Source: Pseudomonadota bacterium (lineage in GTDB: Bacteria > Pseudomonadota > Gammaproteobacteria > Burkholderiales > Burkholderiaceae_D). From it: 9,769 nt of DNA. This document shows positions 1-7,283 of the stretch, piece by piece. A program made the position numbers and the translations under genes. Within the stretch, counting starts at the first letter, position 1; every line of letters starts with the position of its first letter. The stretch lies in contig JAFECY010000286.1 of NCBI GenBank assembly GCA_018241865.1, positions 1 through 9,769 of the forward strand, read 5' to 3'. The notes under the pieces were generated by a model. The model had not been told where the DNA came from, did no database searches, and saw only the letters and a program-made list of their open reading frames with translations.

Positions 1-1
1 C

Positions 2-52
2 GACAAAATCAAGACCAGCTACCCGCAGCAAGCAGAGCGCGGCTGTATTTGA
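2..52 (+). CDS. Possible C-terminal end of an unidentified gene (partial)
   Basis: A reading frame open from the left edge ends at a TGA at 50-52 and would encode the last 16 residues of a protein, ending ERGCI. Codon third positions are mostly G or C, as in the neighbouring core genes. The frame would converge on the CWC gene, with 26 bases between the two stop codons. The fragment is too short to identify, and other frames are also open here, so this may not be a real gene. Confidence 0.3.
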   Translation, partial: DKIKTSYPQQAERGCI

Positions 53-56
53 TAGG

Positions 57-72
57 GCTGCGTTTATGCAGC
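57..72. terminator. Small hairpin between convergent 3' ends
   Basis: GCTGC (57-61) and GCAGC (68-72) form a 5-bp stem around a 6-base loop. It lies between the stop of the partial plus-strand frame and the stop of the minus-strand CWC gene. There is no T-run on either side, so it is at best a weak, bidirectional terminator candidate. Confidence 0.2.
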
Positions 73-78
73 GTAATC

Positions 79-294
79 CTAGAGCGCGATGCTTGGCGGT
101 TTTGCCGTCAGCGCATGCAGACAGGCCGGGCACAGACAGCGACTCGGATTGGATTGCGTAGCTAGCCCACTCATTTCTTGTGCGGACAGCCGGGGGACTT
201 GCATACACCAGCAAGCTTGTTGTGCAGTTTTTTGCTGCGCCGTTACCACCATGCAGCAAGAAAAATCAGCGCCGCAGCGCGGGCAAGTGCTCAT
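79..294 (-). CDS. Cysteine-rich CWC family small protein
   Basis: This is a 71-residue soluble protein with nine cysteines: CPRCG near residues 4-8, a CC pair at 13-14, CWC at 28-30, and CLCPAC at 53-58. That order (CPxCG, CWC, CLCPxC) matches the Cys_rich_CWC family, small proteins of unknown function that probably bind metal. The start is set by an ATGA overlap with the stop of the anti-sigma gene (294-291), so translation is probably coupled. A longer upstream frame exists but runs through the anti-sigma gene and is rejected. It is the third gene of the sigma/anti-sigma operon. A role in the regulatory output of that operon is inferred from position only. The family call is from motif memory. 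Confidence 0.8.
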   Translation of the reverse strand: MSTCPRCGADFSCCMVVTAQQKTAQQACWCMQVPRLSAQEMSGLATQSNPSRCLCPACLHALTAKPPSIAL

Positions 295-515
295 TCTTCG
301 ACAGGTTTTTTTACGGGTGCGTTCGCGTTGCCGCCTTGCGTATCCAGCTTGCGCATGGCACGTCGAAGTAATTGCATTTGACCGGTGAAGTGGTAACAGG
401 CGTCGCACAGCATGATGTGGGCGCGCAGGCGGGTGCGCTCGATCAATGACAACTCGCGGTCCAGGCCTTCGGATGTCAGGCGGTGCACATCTTTACAAGT
501 GAGCTTGAACCTCAT
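291..515 (-). CDS. Small zinc-finger (ZAS-type) anti-sigma factor
   Basis: A 74-residue protein with the layout of a stand-alone zinc-binding anti-sigma domain (zf-HC2-like): Cys7, His11, then His33-x3-Cys37-x2-Cys40, the HxxxCxxC signature, followed by a basic helix at about 44-57. Domains of this type bind the cognate ECF sigma factor and hold it inactive, often until an oxidative or metal signal disturbs the zinc site. No membrane helix is visible, so it should be cytoplasmic. The start ATG (515-513) overlaps the sigma-factor stop in the string TGATG, which fixes the start and implies translational coupling. Its own stop overlaps the next gene. Release of the sigma factor by redox change is inferred from the family. 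Confidence 0.85.
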   Translation of the reverse strand: MRFKLTCKDVHRLTSEGLDRELSLIERTRLRAHIMLCDACYHFTGQMQLLRRAMRKLDTQGGNANAPVKKPVEE

Positions 516-1117
516 CACGCCTTTCCTTTTTGCGGTCGTTGCGGCTGATTGCCGAACCAGTTGACATCCAGGCATGCGCGCAGGCGCAAGCGTGCGCGAT
601 ACAACATCACCCAAGCATTAGACGGGGAAATCGCCAGTTCCTTACAGATTTCTTCGGTGTCCAGTTCCAGCCATTCGCGCATCATGAAAATCCGCGCGGT
701 TTTTTCCGGCAGTTTTTCCAAGCAGATTTCCAGCACGCGGAAGAAATCCTTCTGTTCCAGCGTCGCGTCCGGGCTGCCCCAATTGCGCGGCCGCTCCAGT
801 GTGTGGCCGTCGGCGGCGAACAGAACGTCGATCACGTCGTCCTCGGATTGGTCGCCGGCCACGTCGAGTTGTTTCAGGCGTTGGCCGCTGCGCAAGAGGT
901 CGATGATCTTGTGTTTCATGATGCCGATCACATAAGTCTTGAGCGAAGACTGTCCGGCGAAGCTGTCCGGCTTTTCCAGCACCGCGATCAGCGCATCCTG
1001 CACCACGTCCTCGGCCTGACTTTCGTTGCGCAATTGCAGCAAGGCGAAGCGCAGCAGGATCGGGCGCAGCGTTTCGAGTTGGACATGCAGATCGGTAGGG
1101 GGAAGGGTGCTTGTCAT
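515..1117 (-). CDS. ECF-type RNA polymerase sigma factor
   Basis: This is a 200-residue sigma-70 family protein of the extracytoplasmic-function type. Region 2 (about 17-80) contains AEDVVQDALIAVLE and a basic KHKIIDLLR stretch that would contact core polymerase and the -10 element. Region 4 (about 126-185) contains LPEKTARIFMMREW followed by a helix-turn-helix (EICKELAISPSNAWVMLYRARLRLR, in two parts: 156-169 and 170-180) that would read the -35 element. Regions 1 and 3 are absent, as expected for ECF factors. An in-frame stop five codons upstream fixes the ATG at 1117, although no clear Shine-Dalgarno precedes it. The gene heads the operon with the anti-sigma and CWC genes. It resembles the sigma-70 subfamily often found next to small ZAS proteins in betaproteobacteria. 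The regulon is not visible. Confidence 0.9.
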   Translation of the reverse strand: MTSTLPPTDLHVQLETLRPILLRFALLQLRNESQAEDVVQDALIAVLEKPDSFAGQSSLKTYVIGIMKHKIIDLLRSGQRLKQLDVAGDQSEDDVIDVLFAADGHTLERPRNWGSPDATLEQKDFFRVLEICLEKLPEKTARIFMMREWLELDTEEICKELAISPSNAWVMLYRARLRLRACLDVNWFGNQPQRPQKGKA

Positions 1118-1230
1118 TTGGGCAAAAGACTAGCCGAACAAGGCGGCAAAGACAAGCCGGGCGCAGATAATCGGGCGCAGCGTGGCACCGCATTCCTGTA
1201 AAATCGCGAAATCATTTTTCAGGACCGGCC
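1118..1230. promoter_or_regulatory. Divergent intergenic region between the ECF sigma gene and argB
   Basis: These 113 bases must carry the promoters of both genes. For argB, a -10-like TAAAAT lies at 1199-1204, but no matching -35 stands at the usual distance. An AGGA at 1221-1224 lies six bases before the argB ATG and is the likely ribosome binding site. On the minus strand no good ECF-type -35/-10 pair was found, so autoregulation by the sigma factor is not shown. Confidence 0.4.
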
Positions 1231-2133
1231 ATGACCACCCAACACCCCGATCTCGCTACCGTTTCTTCCCATATCAAGGCCGAGATCCTCGCCGAAGCGC
1301 TGCCCTATATCCGCAAGTTTCATGGCAAAACCATCGTCGTCAAATACGGCGGCAATGCCATGACCGAGGAGCGCCTCAAGCACGGCTTCGCCCGCGATGT
1401 GATCCTGCTGAAACTGGTCGGCATGAACCCGGTGGTGGTGCACGGTGGCGGCCCGCAGATCGACAACGCGCTCAAGCGGCTCGGCAAGCAAGGTACCTTC
1501 GTGCAAGGTATGCGCATCACCGACGAAGAAACCATGGAAGTGGTCGAGTGGGTGCTGGGCGGCGAGGTGCAGCAAGATATCGTCATGCTGATTAACCATT
1601 ACGGCGGTCAGGCGGTCGGACTGACCGGCAAGGATGGCGGCCTGATCCGCGCGCGCCGGATGCAGATGCCGGACAAGGAAAAGCCGGGCGCATTCCTCGA
1701 CATCGGTTTCGTCGGCGAGATTGAAGCAATCAACCCGGCGGTGGTCAAAGCCTTGCAGGATGATGCTTTCATTCCCATCATCTCGCCGATCGGTTTCGGC
1801 GAAGACGGCCAAGCTTACAATATCAACGCCGACGTGGTGGCCGGCAAGATCGCCGAAATCCTGAAAGCGGAAAAACTCATCATGATGACCAACATCGCCG
1901 GCGTGCAAGACAAGAGCGGCAAGCTGGTCACCGACCTCTCCGCGCGCGAGATCGACGAAATGTTCGCCGACGGCACCATCTCCGGCGGCATGCTACCGAA
2001 AATTTCCTCGGCGCTGGATGCCGCCAAGTCGGGCGTCAACACGGTGCACATCATCGACGGCCGCATCGAGCATTCGCTGTTGCTGGAAGTGCTGACGGAA
2101 CAAGCGTTCGGTACGATGATACGGTCGCATTGA
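1231..2133 (+). CDS. argB: Acetylglutamate kinase
   Basis: ArgB phosphorylates N-acetyl-L-glutamate with ATP to give N-acetylglutamyl phosphate, the second step of arginine synthesis, in the cytoplasm. The 300-residue amino acid kinase has the family motifs in order: KYGGNAM (38-44, phosphate binding), HGGGPQI (71-77, acetylglutamate site), [11 protein letters not shown] (131-141), [14 protein letters not shown] (196-209) and GGMLPKI (252-258). The roughly 36 residues before KYGG form an N-terminal helix extension typical of arginine-inhibited hexameric enzymes, so feedback inhibition by arginine is likely. That is known of the family, not shown here. AGGA six bases upstream supports the start. 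The gene stands alone, divergent from the sigma factor and convergent with the TraB/GumN gene. Confidence 0.97.
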   Translation: MTTQHPDLATVSSHIKAEILAEALPYIRKFHGKTIVVKYGGNAMTEERLKHGFARDVILLKLVGMNPVVVHGGGPQIDNALKRLGKQGTFVQGMRITDEETMEVVEWVLGGEVQQDIVMLINHYGGQAVGLTGKDGGLIRARRMQMPDKEKPGAFLDIGFVGEIEAINPAVVKALQDDAFIPIISPIGFGEDGQAYNINADVVAGKIAEILKAEKLIMMTNIAGVQDKSGKLVTDLSAREIDEMFADGTISGGMLPKISSALDAAKSGVNTVHIIDGRIEHSLLLEVLTEQAFGTMIRSH

Positions 2134-2145
2134 CCTGACATGACT

Positions 2146-2167
2146 CCCTCCCCTTCAAGGGGAAGGG
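2146..2167. terminator. Stem-loop between convergent argB and TraB/GumN genes
   Basis: CCCC (2150-2153) pairs with GGGG (2159-2162) around a TTCAA loop. The stem extends through CCCT (2146-2149) with AGGG (2164-2167) around one bulged A. Placement 13 bases after the argB stop and between convergent genes suits a bidirectional terminator, but neither side has a T-run. Similar CCCCTTCAAGGGG hairpins are common intergenic elements in proteobacteria. Confidence 0.45.
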
Positions 2168-2205
2168 CCTTCTTAGGACGCGACTGCCTGCGCCCTTTTC
2201 TCGTC

Positions 2206-3156
2206 TCAATAAATCTTCTCCACCGTATAGCCGCGTGCGCGCAGCAATGCCGGCACACCTTCCTTGCCAACCAAGTGCAGCAAGCCCACGGCAACAAAAA
2301 TTTTATCGTCGGTTTGCAGCAGCGTCGCAATCTTCTCGCTCATGGTGTGGTTGCGCTGTGCGAGTAAGATGCGTCGGGTGAAGTCGGCGGCGACGGTTTT
2401 TTCTGCCAGCATGTCTGCCATCAGTGCATCGATTTTTTTCGTGTCGGCGTTGCCCCAAGCATCGAGTAATGCGCGCATTTGCCGTTTGGATTTGCCGCTC
2501 TTGAGTTCATCGAGCGTTTCGCGCAGATATTGTTCTTGCTGCGTCGCGCTCAGGTTGTCGAACAGGCTGAATTGGTAATCGGCGCTTTCCAGTCCTGCCA
2601 CGGCCTTGCCTTGATTGGTGGCCAGCGTCATCAAATACATGTCGGTGCCCAGCGTGGCCTCGTAGCCGGCTTGGGTGTACGCCGCCAGCGCCAGCATATT
2701 GGCTGCCATGGTTGGTTTCATGCGCGCTGCGGCATCTATCGACAAGCCTTGTTTGTTGAGTGCTTGCTGTAGGCGGCGCAGCGTATCGGCAGAGATATGT
2801 TTGTCCAGCGCGTCGCCTTCGCCGTACATGCCGTATTTTTGCACGGCCGCTAGCAGCGTTGCCGTGTCGCGCATATCGACTTCGATCAACAGTTTGTTTG
2901 ATTCGGTGAAGGCGCGCATCACACGCGGCTCCAGTGGATAAAACGCGGGTTTGCCGACGTGGATGGTGCCGAACAACCAAGCGACATGCCCCTGCTGGCC
3001 TTGCTGACTGACGCGATACAGCGCACCGCGTGGCGGTGTCTGCTGTTGTGCGGATTGATCGTCTGCCGTTTTGCTGTCGTTGAGATCGCGCGCCTGTAGC
3101 TGCCACGACATCACACCGATCAAGAAGCCGACTGCATATACAATTGTCCGACGCAT
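2206..3156 (-). CDS. Secreted TraB/GumN (Tiki-like) family protein
   Basis: A 316-residue protein with an N-terminal signal peptide (MRRT, hydrophobic 5-19, probable cut after QLQA near 22), so it is periplasmic or exported. The mature part shows the two hallmark GxxH motifs of the TraB/GumN/Tiki superfamily: GTIH at 63-66 and GLLHLVG at 291-297. Supporting residues are IEVD at 91-94, TDMYL near 171-175 and RN at 268-269. Relatives include metal-dependent proteases of the Tiki type, and the bacterial substrate is unknown. The start was moved 40 residues inside the longest frame because the ATG at 3156 has a strong AGGA seven bases upstream (3164-3167 on the plus strand) and begins a clean signal peptide. 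It lies divergent from the HAD gene across 34 bases. Confidence 0.88.
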   Translation of the reverse strand: MRRTIVYAVGFLIGVMSWQLQARDLNDSKTADDQSAQQQTPPRGALYRVSQQGQQGHVAWLFGTIHVGKPAFYPLEPRVMRAFTESNKLLIEVDMRDTATLLAAVQKYGMYGEGDALDKHISADTLRRLQQALNKQGLSIDAAARMKPTMAANMLALAAYTQAGYEATLGTDMYLMTLATNQGKAVAGLESADYQFSLFDNLSATQQEQYLRETLDELKSGKSKRQMRALLDAWGNADTKKIDALMADMLAEKTVAADFTRRILLAQRNHTMSEKIATLLQTDDKIFVAVGLLHLVGKEGVPALLRARGYTVEKIY

Positions 3157-3190
3157 ACTTGTTTCCTCATTTTCCAGAAGCTGTTTCCCG

Positions 3191-3916
3191 ATGCCCGCAC
3201 TGACTTGGCTGTTCGATCTCGACAATACGCTGCACGACGCATCGTACGCGATTTTCCCCGCCATCAACGCCAACATGAATGCCTACATGGCGCAGGTGTT
3301 GGGTGACGGCGCTACCCCGGCCGACCCCGCGCATGTCAATTACCTGCGCCATGAATACTGGCGGCGTTACGGCGCGACGCTCTTGGGCATGGTGCGCCAT
3401 CATCAAGTGCGAACGGAGGATTTTTTGCGTGAAGCGCACCGCTTCGACGACCTGTCCGCCATGATTCGTGCCGAACGTGGTCTTGGGCGTTTGCTCAAGC
3501 GTCTGCCTGGCAAAAAAATTCTGCTCACCAACGCGCCGCGCCGTTACTCGCGCGAAGTGTTGCGCCACCTCGGCTTGCACCGACATTTTGCCGACCACAT
3601 TCCGGTCGAAGCCATGCATGTGCACGGGCAGTTGCGGCCTAAACCATCCAAAGTACTGCTACGCAAACTACTGGCGCAATATCGTATTGCGCCGCAACGC
3701 ACGGTGCTGGTCGAGGATACCGTCGGCAATCTGAAGGCCGCTAGGGCGCTGGGTCTGCGTACGGCATGGGTCACGCAATACTTGCCGACCGACCCCAATT
3801 CTCTGGCACAATCCATCCATCCGACGCGCATGCGGCTGACAAGACTACCCGCATACGTCGATGTCAAAGTAAAATCGGTGCGACACCTCCCCGGCAGTCT
3901 GGCTAGACTGCGCTAA
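3191..3916 (+). CDS. HAD-superfamily pyrimidine 5'-nucleotidase
   Basis: A 241-residue HAD hydrolase with all four motifs: DLDNT at 9-13 (nucleophile Asp9, acid/base Asp11), LLTNA at 111-115, Lys151 in RPKPS, and VEDTVGN at 174-180 (metal-binding acidic pair Glu175/Asp176). Between motifs I and II lies a helical C1 cap (about 20-95). The pattern fits the pyrimidine 5'-nucleotidase (SDT1/PhoE-like) group, which dephosphorylates UMP/CMP-type or damaged nucleotides; substrate is inferred. The start at MPALTWLFDL puts motif I at the usual position. The longer frame to 3071 would overlap the divergent gene and is rejected. The ribosome site is weak (AGAAG about 10 bases upstream). slmA follows 22 bases after the stop, so they are probably co-transcribed. 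Confidence 0.88.
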   Translation: MPALTWLFDLDNTLHDASYAIFPAINANMNAYMAQVLGDGATPADPAHVNYLRHEYWRRYGATLLGMVRHHQVRTEDFLREAHRFDDLSAMIRAERGLGRLLKRLPGKKILLTNAPRRYSREVLRHLGLHRHFADHIPVEAMHVHGQLRPKPSKVLLRKLLAQYRIAPQRTVLVEDTVGNLKAARALGLRTAWVTQYLPTDPNSLAQSIHPTRMRLTRLPAYVDVKVKSVRHLPGSLARLR

Positions 3917-3938
3917 CCTGCTGATAACTCAAAACGAT

Positions 3939-4514
3939 ATGGCAACCACCAAACCGGGCGAACGCAAGCTGCAAATCCTGCAAACTCTGGCCTCGATGCT
4001 GGAGCAACCCAAAGGGGAAAAAATCACCACCGCCGCGCTGGCCGGCAAGCTGGACGTATCCGAAGCGGCGCTCTATCGTCACTTCGCCAGCAAGGCGCAG
4101 ATGTTCGAGGGGCTGATCGAATTCATCGAATCGACCGTGTTCGGCCTCATCAACCAGATCACCCAGCAACAGGAAAACGGTTTGCTGCAAGTGCAGGCCA
4201 TCACCGGCATGTTGCTCAATTTCGCCGAGCGCAATCCCGGCATGACCCGCGTCATCATCGGTGACGCGCTAGTCAACGAAGACGATCGGCTGCAGGCGCG
4301 CATGAACCAATTCATCGAGCGCGTCGAACTCGCCATCAAGCAGGCGCTGCGCGTCGCAGTTACGCAGAACCAAATCAAAGAAACGGAAGTCGCCACCCGC
4401 GCCAGTATGATGACGAGTTTGGTGATCGGCCGTTGGCACCGTTATGCCAAGACCGGCTTCAAGCTCAATCCTTCCGAAGGCGCGCAGGCACAGATTGCCT
4501 TGATGCTGGTCTGA
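3939..4514 (+). CDS. slmA: Nucleoid occlusion factor SlmA (TetR family)
   Basis: SlmA binds specific sites spread over the chromosome and, when DNA-bound, inhibits FtsZ assembly so that septa do not close over the nucleoid. The 191-residue protein has a TetR-type helix-turn-helix at about 29-52, with the SlmA-typical string SEAALYRHFASKAQMFEGLIEF split over 41-62, and further SlmA-like segments ERNPGMTRVIIGDAL (about 97-111) and DRLQARMNQFIERVE (about 115-129). These match E. coli SlmA as I remember it. Length is close to the family norm (about 195). The ATG has no strong Shine-Dalgarno and follows the HAD stop by 22 bases, which suggests coupling to upstream transcription. A local-repressor TetR is the alternative but less likely. 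Confidence 0.88.
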   Translation: MATTKPGERKLQILQTLASMLEQPKGEKITTAALAGKLDVSEAALYRHFASKAQMFEGLIEFIESTVFGLINQITQQQENGLLQVQAITGMLLNFAERNPGMTRVIIGDALVNEDDRLQARMNQFIERVELAIKQALRVAVTQNQIKETEVATRASMMTSLVIGRWHRYAKTGFKLNPSEGAQAQIALMLV

Positions 4515-4545
4515 TCTGCTGTCAGCGGCGCACGGCCGCTCGCCT

Positions 4546-4551
4546 TACAAT
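4546..4551 (+). promoter_or_regulatory. Possible -10 element upstream of pabB
   Basis: TACAAT lies in the 117-base gap between slmA and pabB and is one base from the sigma-70 consensus. No good -35 is found 16-18 bases upstream, so this is only a candidate. Transcription starting a few bases downstream would include both possible pabB starts (TTG at 4581, ATG at 4632). Confidence 0.3.
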
Positions 4552-4631
4552 AGACCCTGCGCCGCCCGAGTCCGTGTTGCTTGTGGCGACCACGGTTCTA
4601 TCTCCACTTCGCCCACCTCACCCACAGCTTC

Positions 4632-6449
4632 ATGGCAGCCGCCCATCTGGATTGCTACGCTCTGCTTGACGATCATGCCGCTAGCGCGACTGATCGCCGT
4701 TCGCGTCTGTACTCCGATTGTTGCGGTGTGTTGGCTTGCGACAGCGCGGCAGCGTTGCCGCGCTTGCTGGACGACATGCAACGCGAAGTCGCCGCCGGCA
4801 AGCATGCCGTGGCCTTGTTCAGCTACGAACTCGGCGCGGCGCTGCATGCCGTTGCGCCACGTGCGGACGGTACGCCTTGGGCGCAAGTTTTGTTGTTCAC
4901 GCATTGCGCCACGCTCAGCGCCGAAGAAGTCGATGCTTGGCTACAGCAAGACTCGCCAGCCGGCGTCGCCCATCTGCGCGCCAGCGCGACCGAAACGGAC
5001 TTCAGCGAAGCGGTCGCGCGCATCCATCGTTACCTCGAAGCCGGCGACACCTACCAAGTCAATTACACCTACCGCCTGCGCTTCGATGCGTACGGCGAAC
5101 CGCGCGCGCTGTATCGCATGCTGCGCACCAGCCAGCCGGCACCTTACGGCGCGCTGATCGGCTTGCCCGATGGCCGCGCCGTATTGTCGCTGTCGCCGGA
5201 ACTGTTCGTGCGCCATCACGATGGCGTGCTGACGGCGCGGCCGATGAAAGGCACCGCGCCGGCCGGCGATGACGCAACACAAAATGCGGAACGTTCTGCC
5301 GCGCTGGCCGCCGACCCCAAGAACCGCGCCGAGAATGTGATGATCGTCGATCTTTTGCGCAACGACCTCGGCCGCGTCGCCGTGCCCGGCTCGGTGCAGG
5401 TGTCGCAACTGTTCGATGTCGAACGGTTCGGCAGCGTGTTGCAAATGACCTCCACCATCACGGCCACCGTGCCCGATAACGTAACGTTGCCCGAACTGTT
5501 CACCGCGCTATTCCCCTGCGGCTCGATCACCGGCGCGCCCAAGCATCGCACCATGCACATCATCCGCGAACTGGAGCCGGATGCGCGCGGCCTCTACACC
5601 GGCGCGATCGGCTGGTTCGCTGCGCCACCGGCAGAAAAAACCATCGGCGATTTTTGTTTGTCGGTGCCGATCCGCACCCTGCTGTTGCAGCCGCAGCGTG
5701 AAGGCGTGCGCAGCGGCGAGCTGGGCGTCGGTGCCGGCATCGTCCACGACAGCAGCGCGCAAGAGGAATATGCCGAATGTCGTCTCAAGGCGCGCTTCCT
5801 CACTGGCCTGCGTCACGATTTTTCGCTACTGGAAACCATGCGCGCCAGCGTCGATGGCTGCGCGTATCTGGAACGGCACCTAGCGCGCTTGCGGGCATCC
5901 GCCGCCTATTTCGGTTTCGTATGGCATGAGCAAGCCGTGCGCGACCAACTGCAACAAGTCTGCGCCGCCTTGCCGCCGGGCGCGCATCGCCTGCGCCTCG
6001 TGCTCGATCAAGACGGCCATTGCGCCATTCAAACCGCGCCGCTGTTGTCATTGCAAGAGCCGGTCGGCCTGCTGCTGGCGCAGCAACGCACCCGCACCGA
6101 CGCCCTGTTCTTGCGCCACAAGACCACGCAGCGCGCCGTTTATGATGCGGCTTGGCGTGACGCCGAAGCGCAAGGCGCATTCGACGCCCTGTTCTGCAAC
6201 GAGCGCGGCGACGTGACCGAAGGCGCGCGCAGCAATTTGTTCGTCAAACTGGATGGCCGCTGGTACACGCCGCCCTTGTCGGCTGGTTTGTTGCCCGGCG
6301 TGATGCGCAGCGTGCTGCTCGACGATCCGGCATGGCAGGCAAGCGAACGCAGCATCACTATCAGCGACTTGCGCGCAGCAGAGGAAGTCGTCGTGTGTAA
6401 TGCTTTGCGCGGCGTGTTGCGGGCAAGAATACAATGGCAAGAACGATGA
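4632..6449 (+). CDS. pabB: Aminodeoxychorismate synthase component I fused to 4-amino-4-deoxychorismate lyase
   Basis: This bifunctional folate enzyme aminates chorismate to 4-amino-4-deoxychorismate (PabB half, using ammonia from PabA) and then removes pyruvate to give p-aminobenzoate (PabC half). With the ATG at 4632 it has 605 residues. The PabB half (about 1-395) shows YQVNYT (141-146), SLSPELF (186-192), RPMKGTAPAG (203-212), DLLRNDLGR (240-248), GSITGAPK (297-304) and GAGIVHDSSAQEEYAEC (367-383). The PLP fold-type IV half (about 396-605) shows HKTTQR with the probable PLP lysine Lys497, and TEGARSNLFV (529-538). No pabA is in the window. A TTG at 4581 would add 17 residues; neither start has a good ribosome site, and the ATG sits just before the conserved CYALLDD. 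can follows after 13 bases. Confidence 0.93.
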   Translation: MAAAHLDCYALLDDHAASATDRRSRLYSDCCGVLACDSAAALPRLLDDMQREVAAGKHAVALFSYELGAALHAVAPRADGTPWAQVLLFTHCATLSAEEVDAWLQQDSPAGVAHLRASATETDFSEAVARIHRYLEAGDTYQVNYTYRLRFDAYGEPRALYRMLRTSQPAPYGALIGLPDGRAVLSLSPELFVRHHDGVLTARPMKGTAPAGDDATQNAERSAALAADPKNRAENVMIVDLLRNDLGRVAVPGSVQVSQLFDVERFGSVLQMTSTITATVPDNVTLPELFTALFPCGSITGAPKHRTMHIIRELEPDARGLYTGAIGWFAAPPAEKTIGDFCLSVPIRTLLLQPQREGVRSGELGVGAGIVHDSSAQEEYAECRLKARFLTGLRHDFSLLETMRASVDGCAYLERHLARLRASAAYFGFVWHEQAVRDQLQQVCAALPPGAHRLRLVLDQDGHCAIQTAPLLSLQEPVGLLLAQQRTRTDALFLRHKTTQRAVYDAAWRDAEAQGAFDALFCNERGDVTEGARSNLFVKLDGRWYTPPLSAGLLPGVMRSVLLDDPAWQASERSITISDLRAAEEVVVCNALRGVLRARIQWQER

Positions 6450-6462
6450 CCAAGGAGAAAGC

Positions 6463-7077
6463 ATGATCCCCGCACAAGAAGCATTGCAGCGCCTGCAGGA
6501 CGGCAACCGCCGTTTCGTTTCCCAACTCGACGCCGACTGGAAGCAAGAGCACGTGCGGCGCAAGGAACTGGTAACGGATCAGGAACCGTTCGCCATCATC
6601 CTCGGTTGTTCCGATTCGCGGGTACCGGCCGAGATCGTGTTCGATCAGGGTGTGGGCGACTTGTTCGTGATCCGCGTGGCCGGCAATATCGTCGCGCCCT
6701 CGCAAATCGGCAGCATCGAATTCGCCGCCGAGCGTTTCGGCACCCGGCTGGTGGTGGTGCTCGGCCACTCGCAATGCGGCGCGGTGACTGCAACGCTGGA
6801 CGCATTGCAGCAGCCCGGCGGAACCGCGTCGCGCAACCTACTCTCCATCGTTGACCGCATCCAACCCACAGTGCAAACCCTACTGGAAACCGAACTGCGG
6901 CACGACAGACACGCCCTGATGCATCAAGCAGTACGCGCCAACATCCGCGCCTCGGTCAACCAGTTGCGGCACGGCTCGCAGATTTTGGAGAATCTAGTGG
7001 AGCAGGGCGGCTTGCGTATCGTCGGGGCGGAGTATGCGCTAGAGACGGGATCGGTGGAATTTCTGGATATGGTTTGA
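6463..7077 (+). CDS. can: Beta-class carbonic anhydrase
   Basis: It interconverts CO2 and bicarbonate in the cytoplasm, supplying bicarbonate to carboxylases. The 204-residue protein has the beta-class zinc site: Cys49 and the Asp51-Arg53 dyad in GCSDSR, and His102-x2-Cys105 in GHSQCGAV. Further conserved pieces are IRVAGNIV (70-77), AVRANIRASVNQLR (156-169) and GLRIVGAEYALETGSVEF (183-200), so the gene is complete. AAGGAG five bases before the ATG at 6463 fixes the start; a longer frame from 6400 overlaps pabB and is rejected. The 13-base gap suggests co-transcription with pabB. Its 3' half is repeated in decayed form at 8818-8976, and a cassette array begins just beyond it, so can is the left boundary of the accessory region. 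Confidence 0.95.
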   Translation: MIPAQEALQRLQDGNRRFVSQLDADWKQEHVRRKELVTDQEPFAIILGCSDSRVPAEIVFDQGVGDLFVIRVAGNIVAPSQIGSIEFAAERFGTRLVVVLGHSQCGAVTATLDALQQPGGTASRNLLSIVDRIQPTVQTLLETELRHDRHALMHQAVRANIRASVNQLRHGSQILENLVEQGGLRIVGAEYALETGSVEFLDMV

Positions 7078-7100
7078 GCCGGATCGTCACGGCCAAATAC

Positions 7101-7273
7101 ATGGAAACGCGACTTGCGAAATTGACGCTTTTGTCCTTTTGGTTATACCCTGCAGATTCTTCGTGCATTCGGTGAGAATCAATGGCACGCGGATTCCAGA
7201 CGAGCTGGGTTGGATTTTCCTTGTTTTCGCTGGACGGTTAATTTATCAAAATGCAAATTAAATCAAGTTAGGC
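7101..7273 (+). other. attI-like recombination site, copy A
   Basis: The leader ends in AAATCAAGTTAGGC, with the integron core GTTRRRY as GTTAGGC at 7267-7273. This closely resembles the end of class 1 attI1 (AAACAAAGTTAGGC, from memory). The upstream 166 bases contain no RYYYAAC box and no palindromic arm, so it does not have attC architecture. Recombination would cut between G7267 and T7268. No integrase gene lies upstream; can occupies that place. The attI assignment is therefore by resemblance and position, not by linkage to intI. Confidence 0.55.
7122..7149 (+). promoter_or_regulatory. Possible cassette (Pc-like) promoter in leader A
   Basis: TTGACG (7122-7127) and TATACC (7144-7149) are separated by 16 bases and point toward the cassettes. 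The same pair is kept in the repeated leader at 9013-9040, where the -10 reads CATACT. The position about 120 bases before the core site suits a promoter that expresses promoterless cassettes. The -10 boxes match only four of six consensus bases. Confidence 0.4.
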
Positions 7274-7283
7274 ATCACGCGAC

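Larger units (their letters stand above)
6801..7273 (+). repeat. Long direct repeat, intact copy A (can 3' part + leader + core site)
   Basis: This stretch is repeated in the same orientation at 8818-9165. It comprises the last about 92 codons of can, its stop, and the leader up to GTTAGGC at 7267-7273. By hand alignment the leader halves (7101-7273 and 8992-9165) differ at about 19 positions, roughly 89% identity. The can parts differ at about 7 of the first 88 aligned bases. Copy A is 125 bases longer because copy B carries two deletions (69 and 57 bases) and one inserted base. Confidence 0.93.

Noticed and set aside
89..388. Plus-strand ORFs over the CWC and anti-sigma genes
   Set aside because: They mirror real minus-strand genes with clear cysteine motifs and overlapping starts.
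1181..1197. Sigma-54-like TGGCAC upstream of argB
   Set aside because: The expected GC of the -12 element at the right spacing (GG-N10-GC) is missing.
1118..1200. ECF-type autoregulatory promoter for the sigma gene (GGAAT on the minus strand)
   Set aside because: The -35-like GGAAT lacks a matching -10 at 16-17 bases, so the evidence is too weak.
530..1201. Long plus-strand ORF opposite the sigma factor
   Set aside because: It is the antisense shadow of a well-supported ECF sigma gene in GC-rich DNA and has no domain of its own.
1219..1908. Minus-strand ORF opposite argB
   Set aside because: It is histidine- and aspartate-rich, as expected for the antisense of a GC-rich coding frame, while argB is certain.
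7078..7266. A possible integrase remnant between can and the first core site
   Set aside because: Both strands were read. The minus-strand frame here (6956-7168) has no tyrosine recombinase motifs and mostly mirrors can and the leader, so no intI fragment is called.
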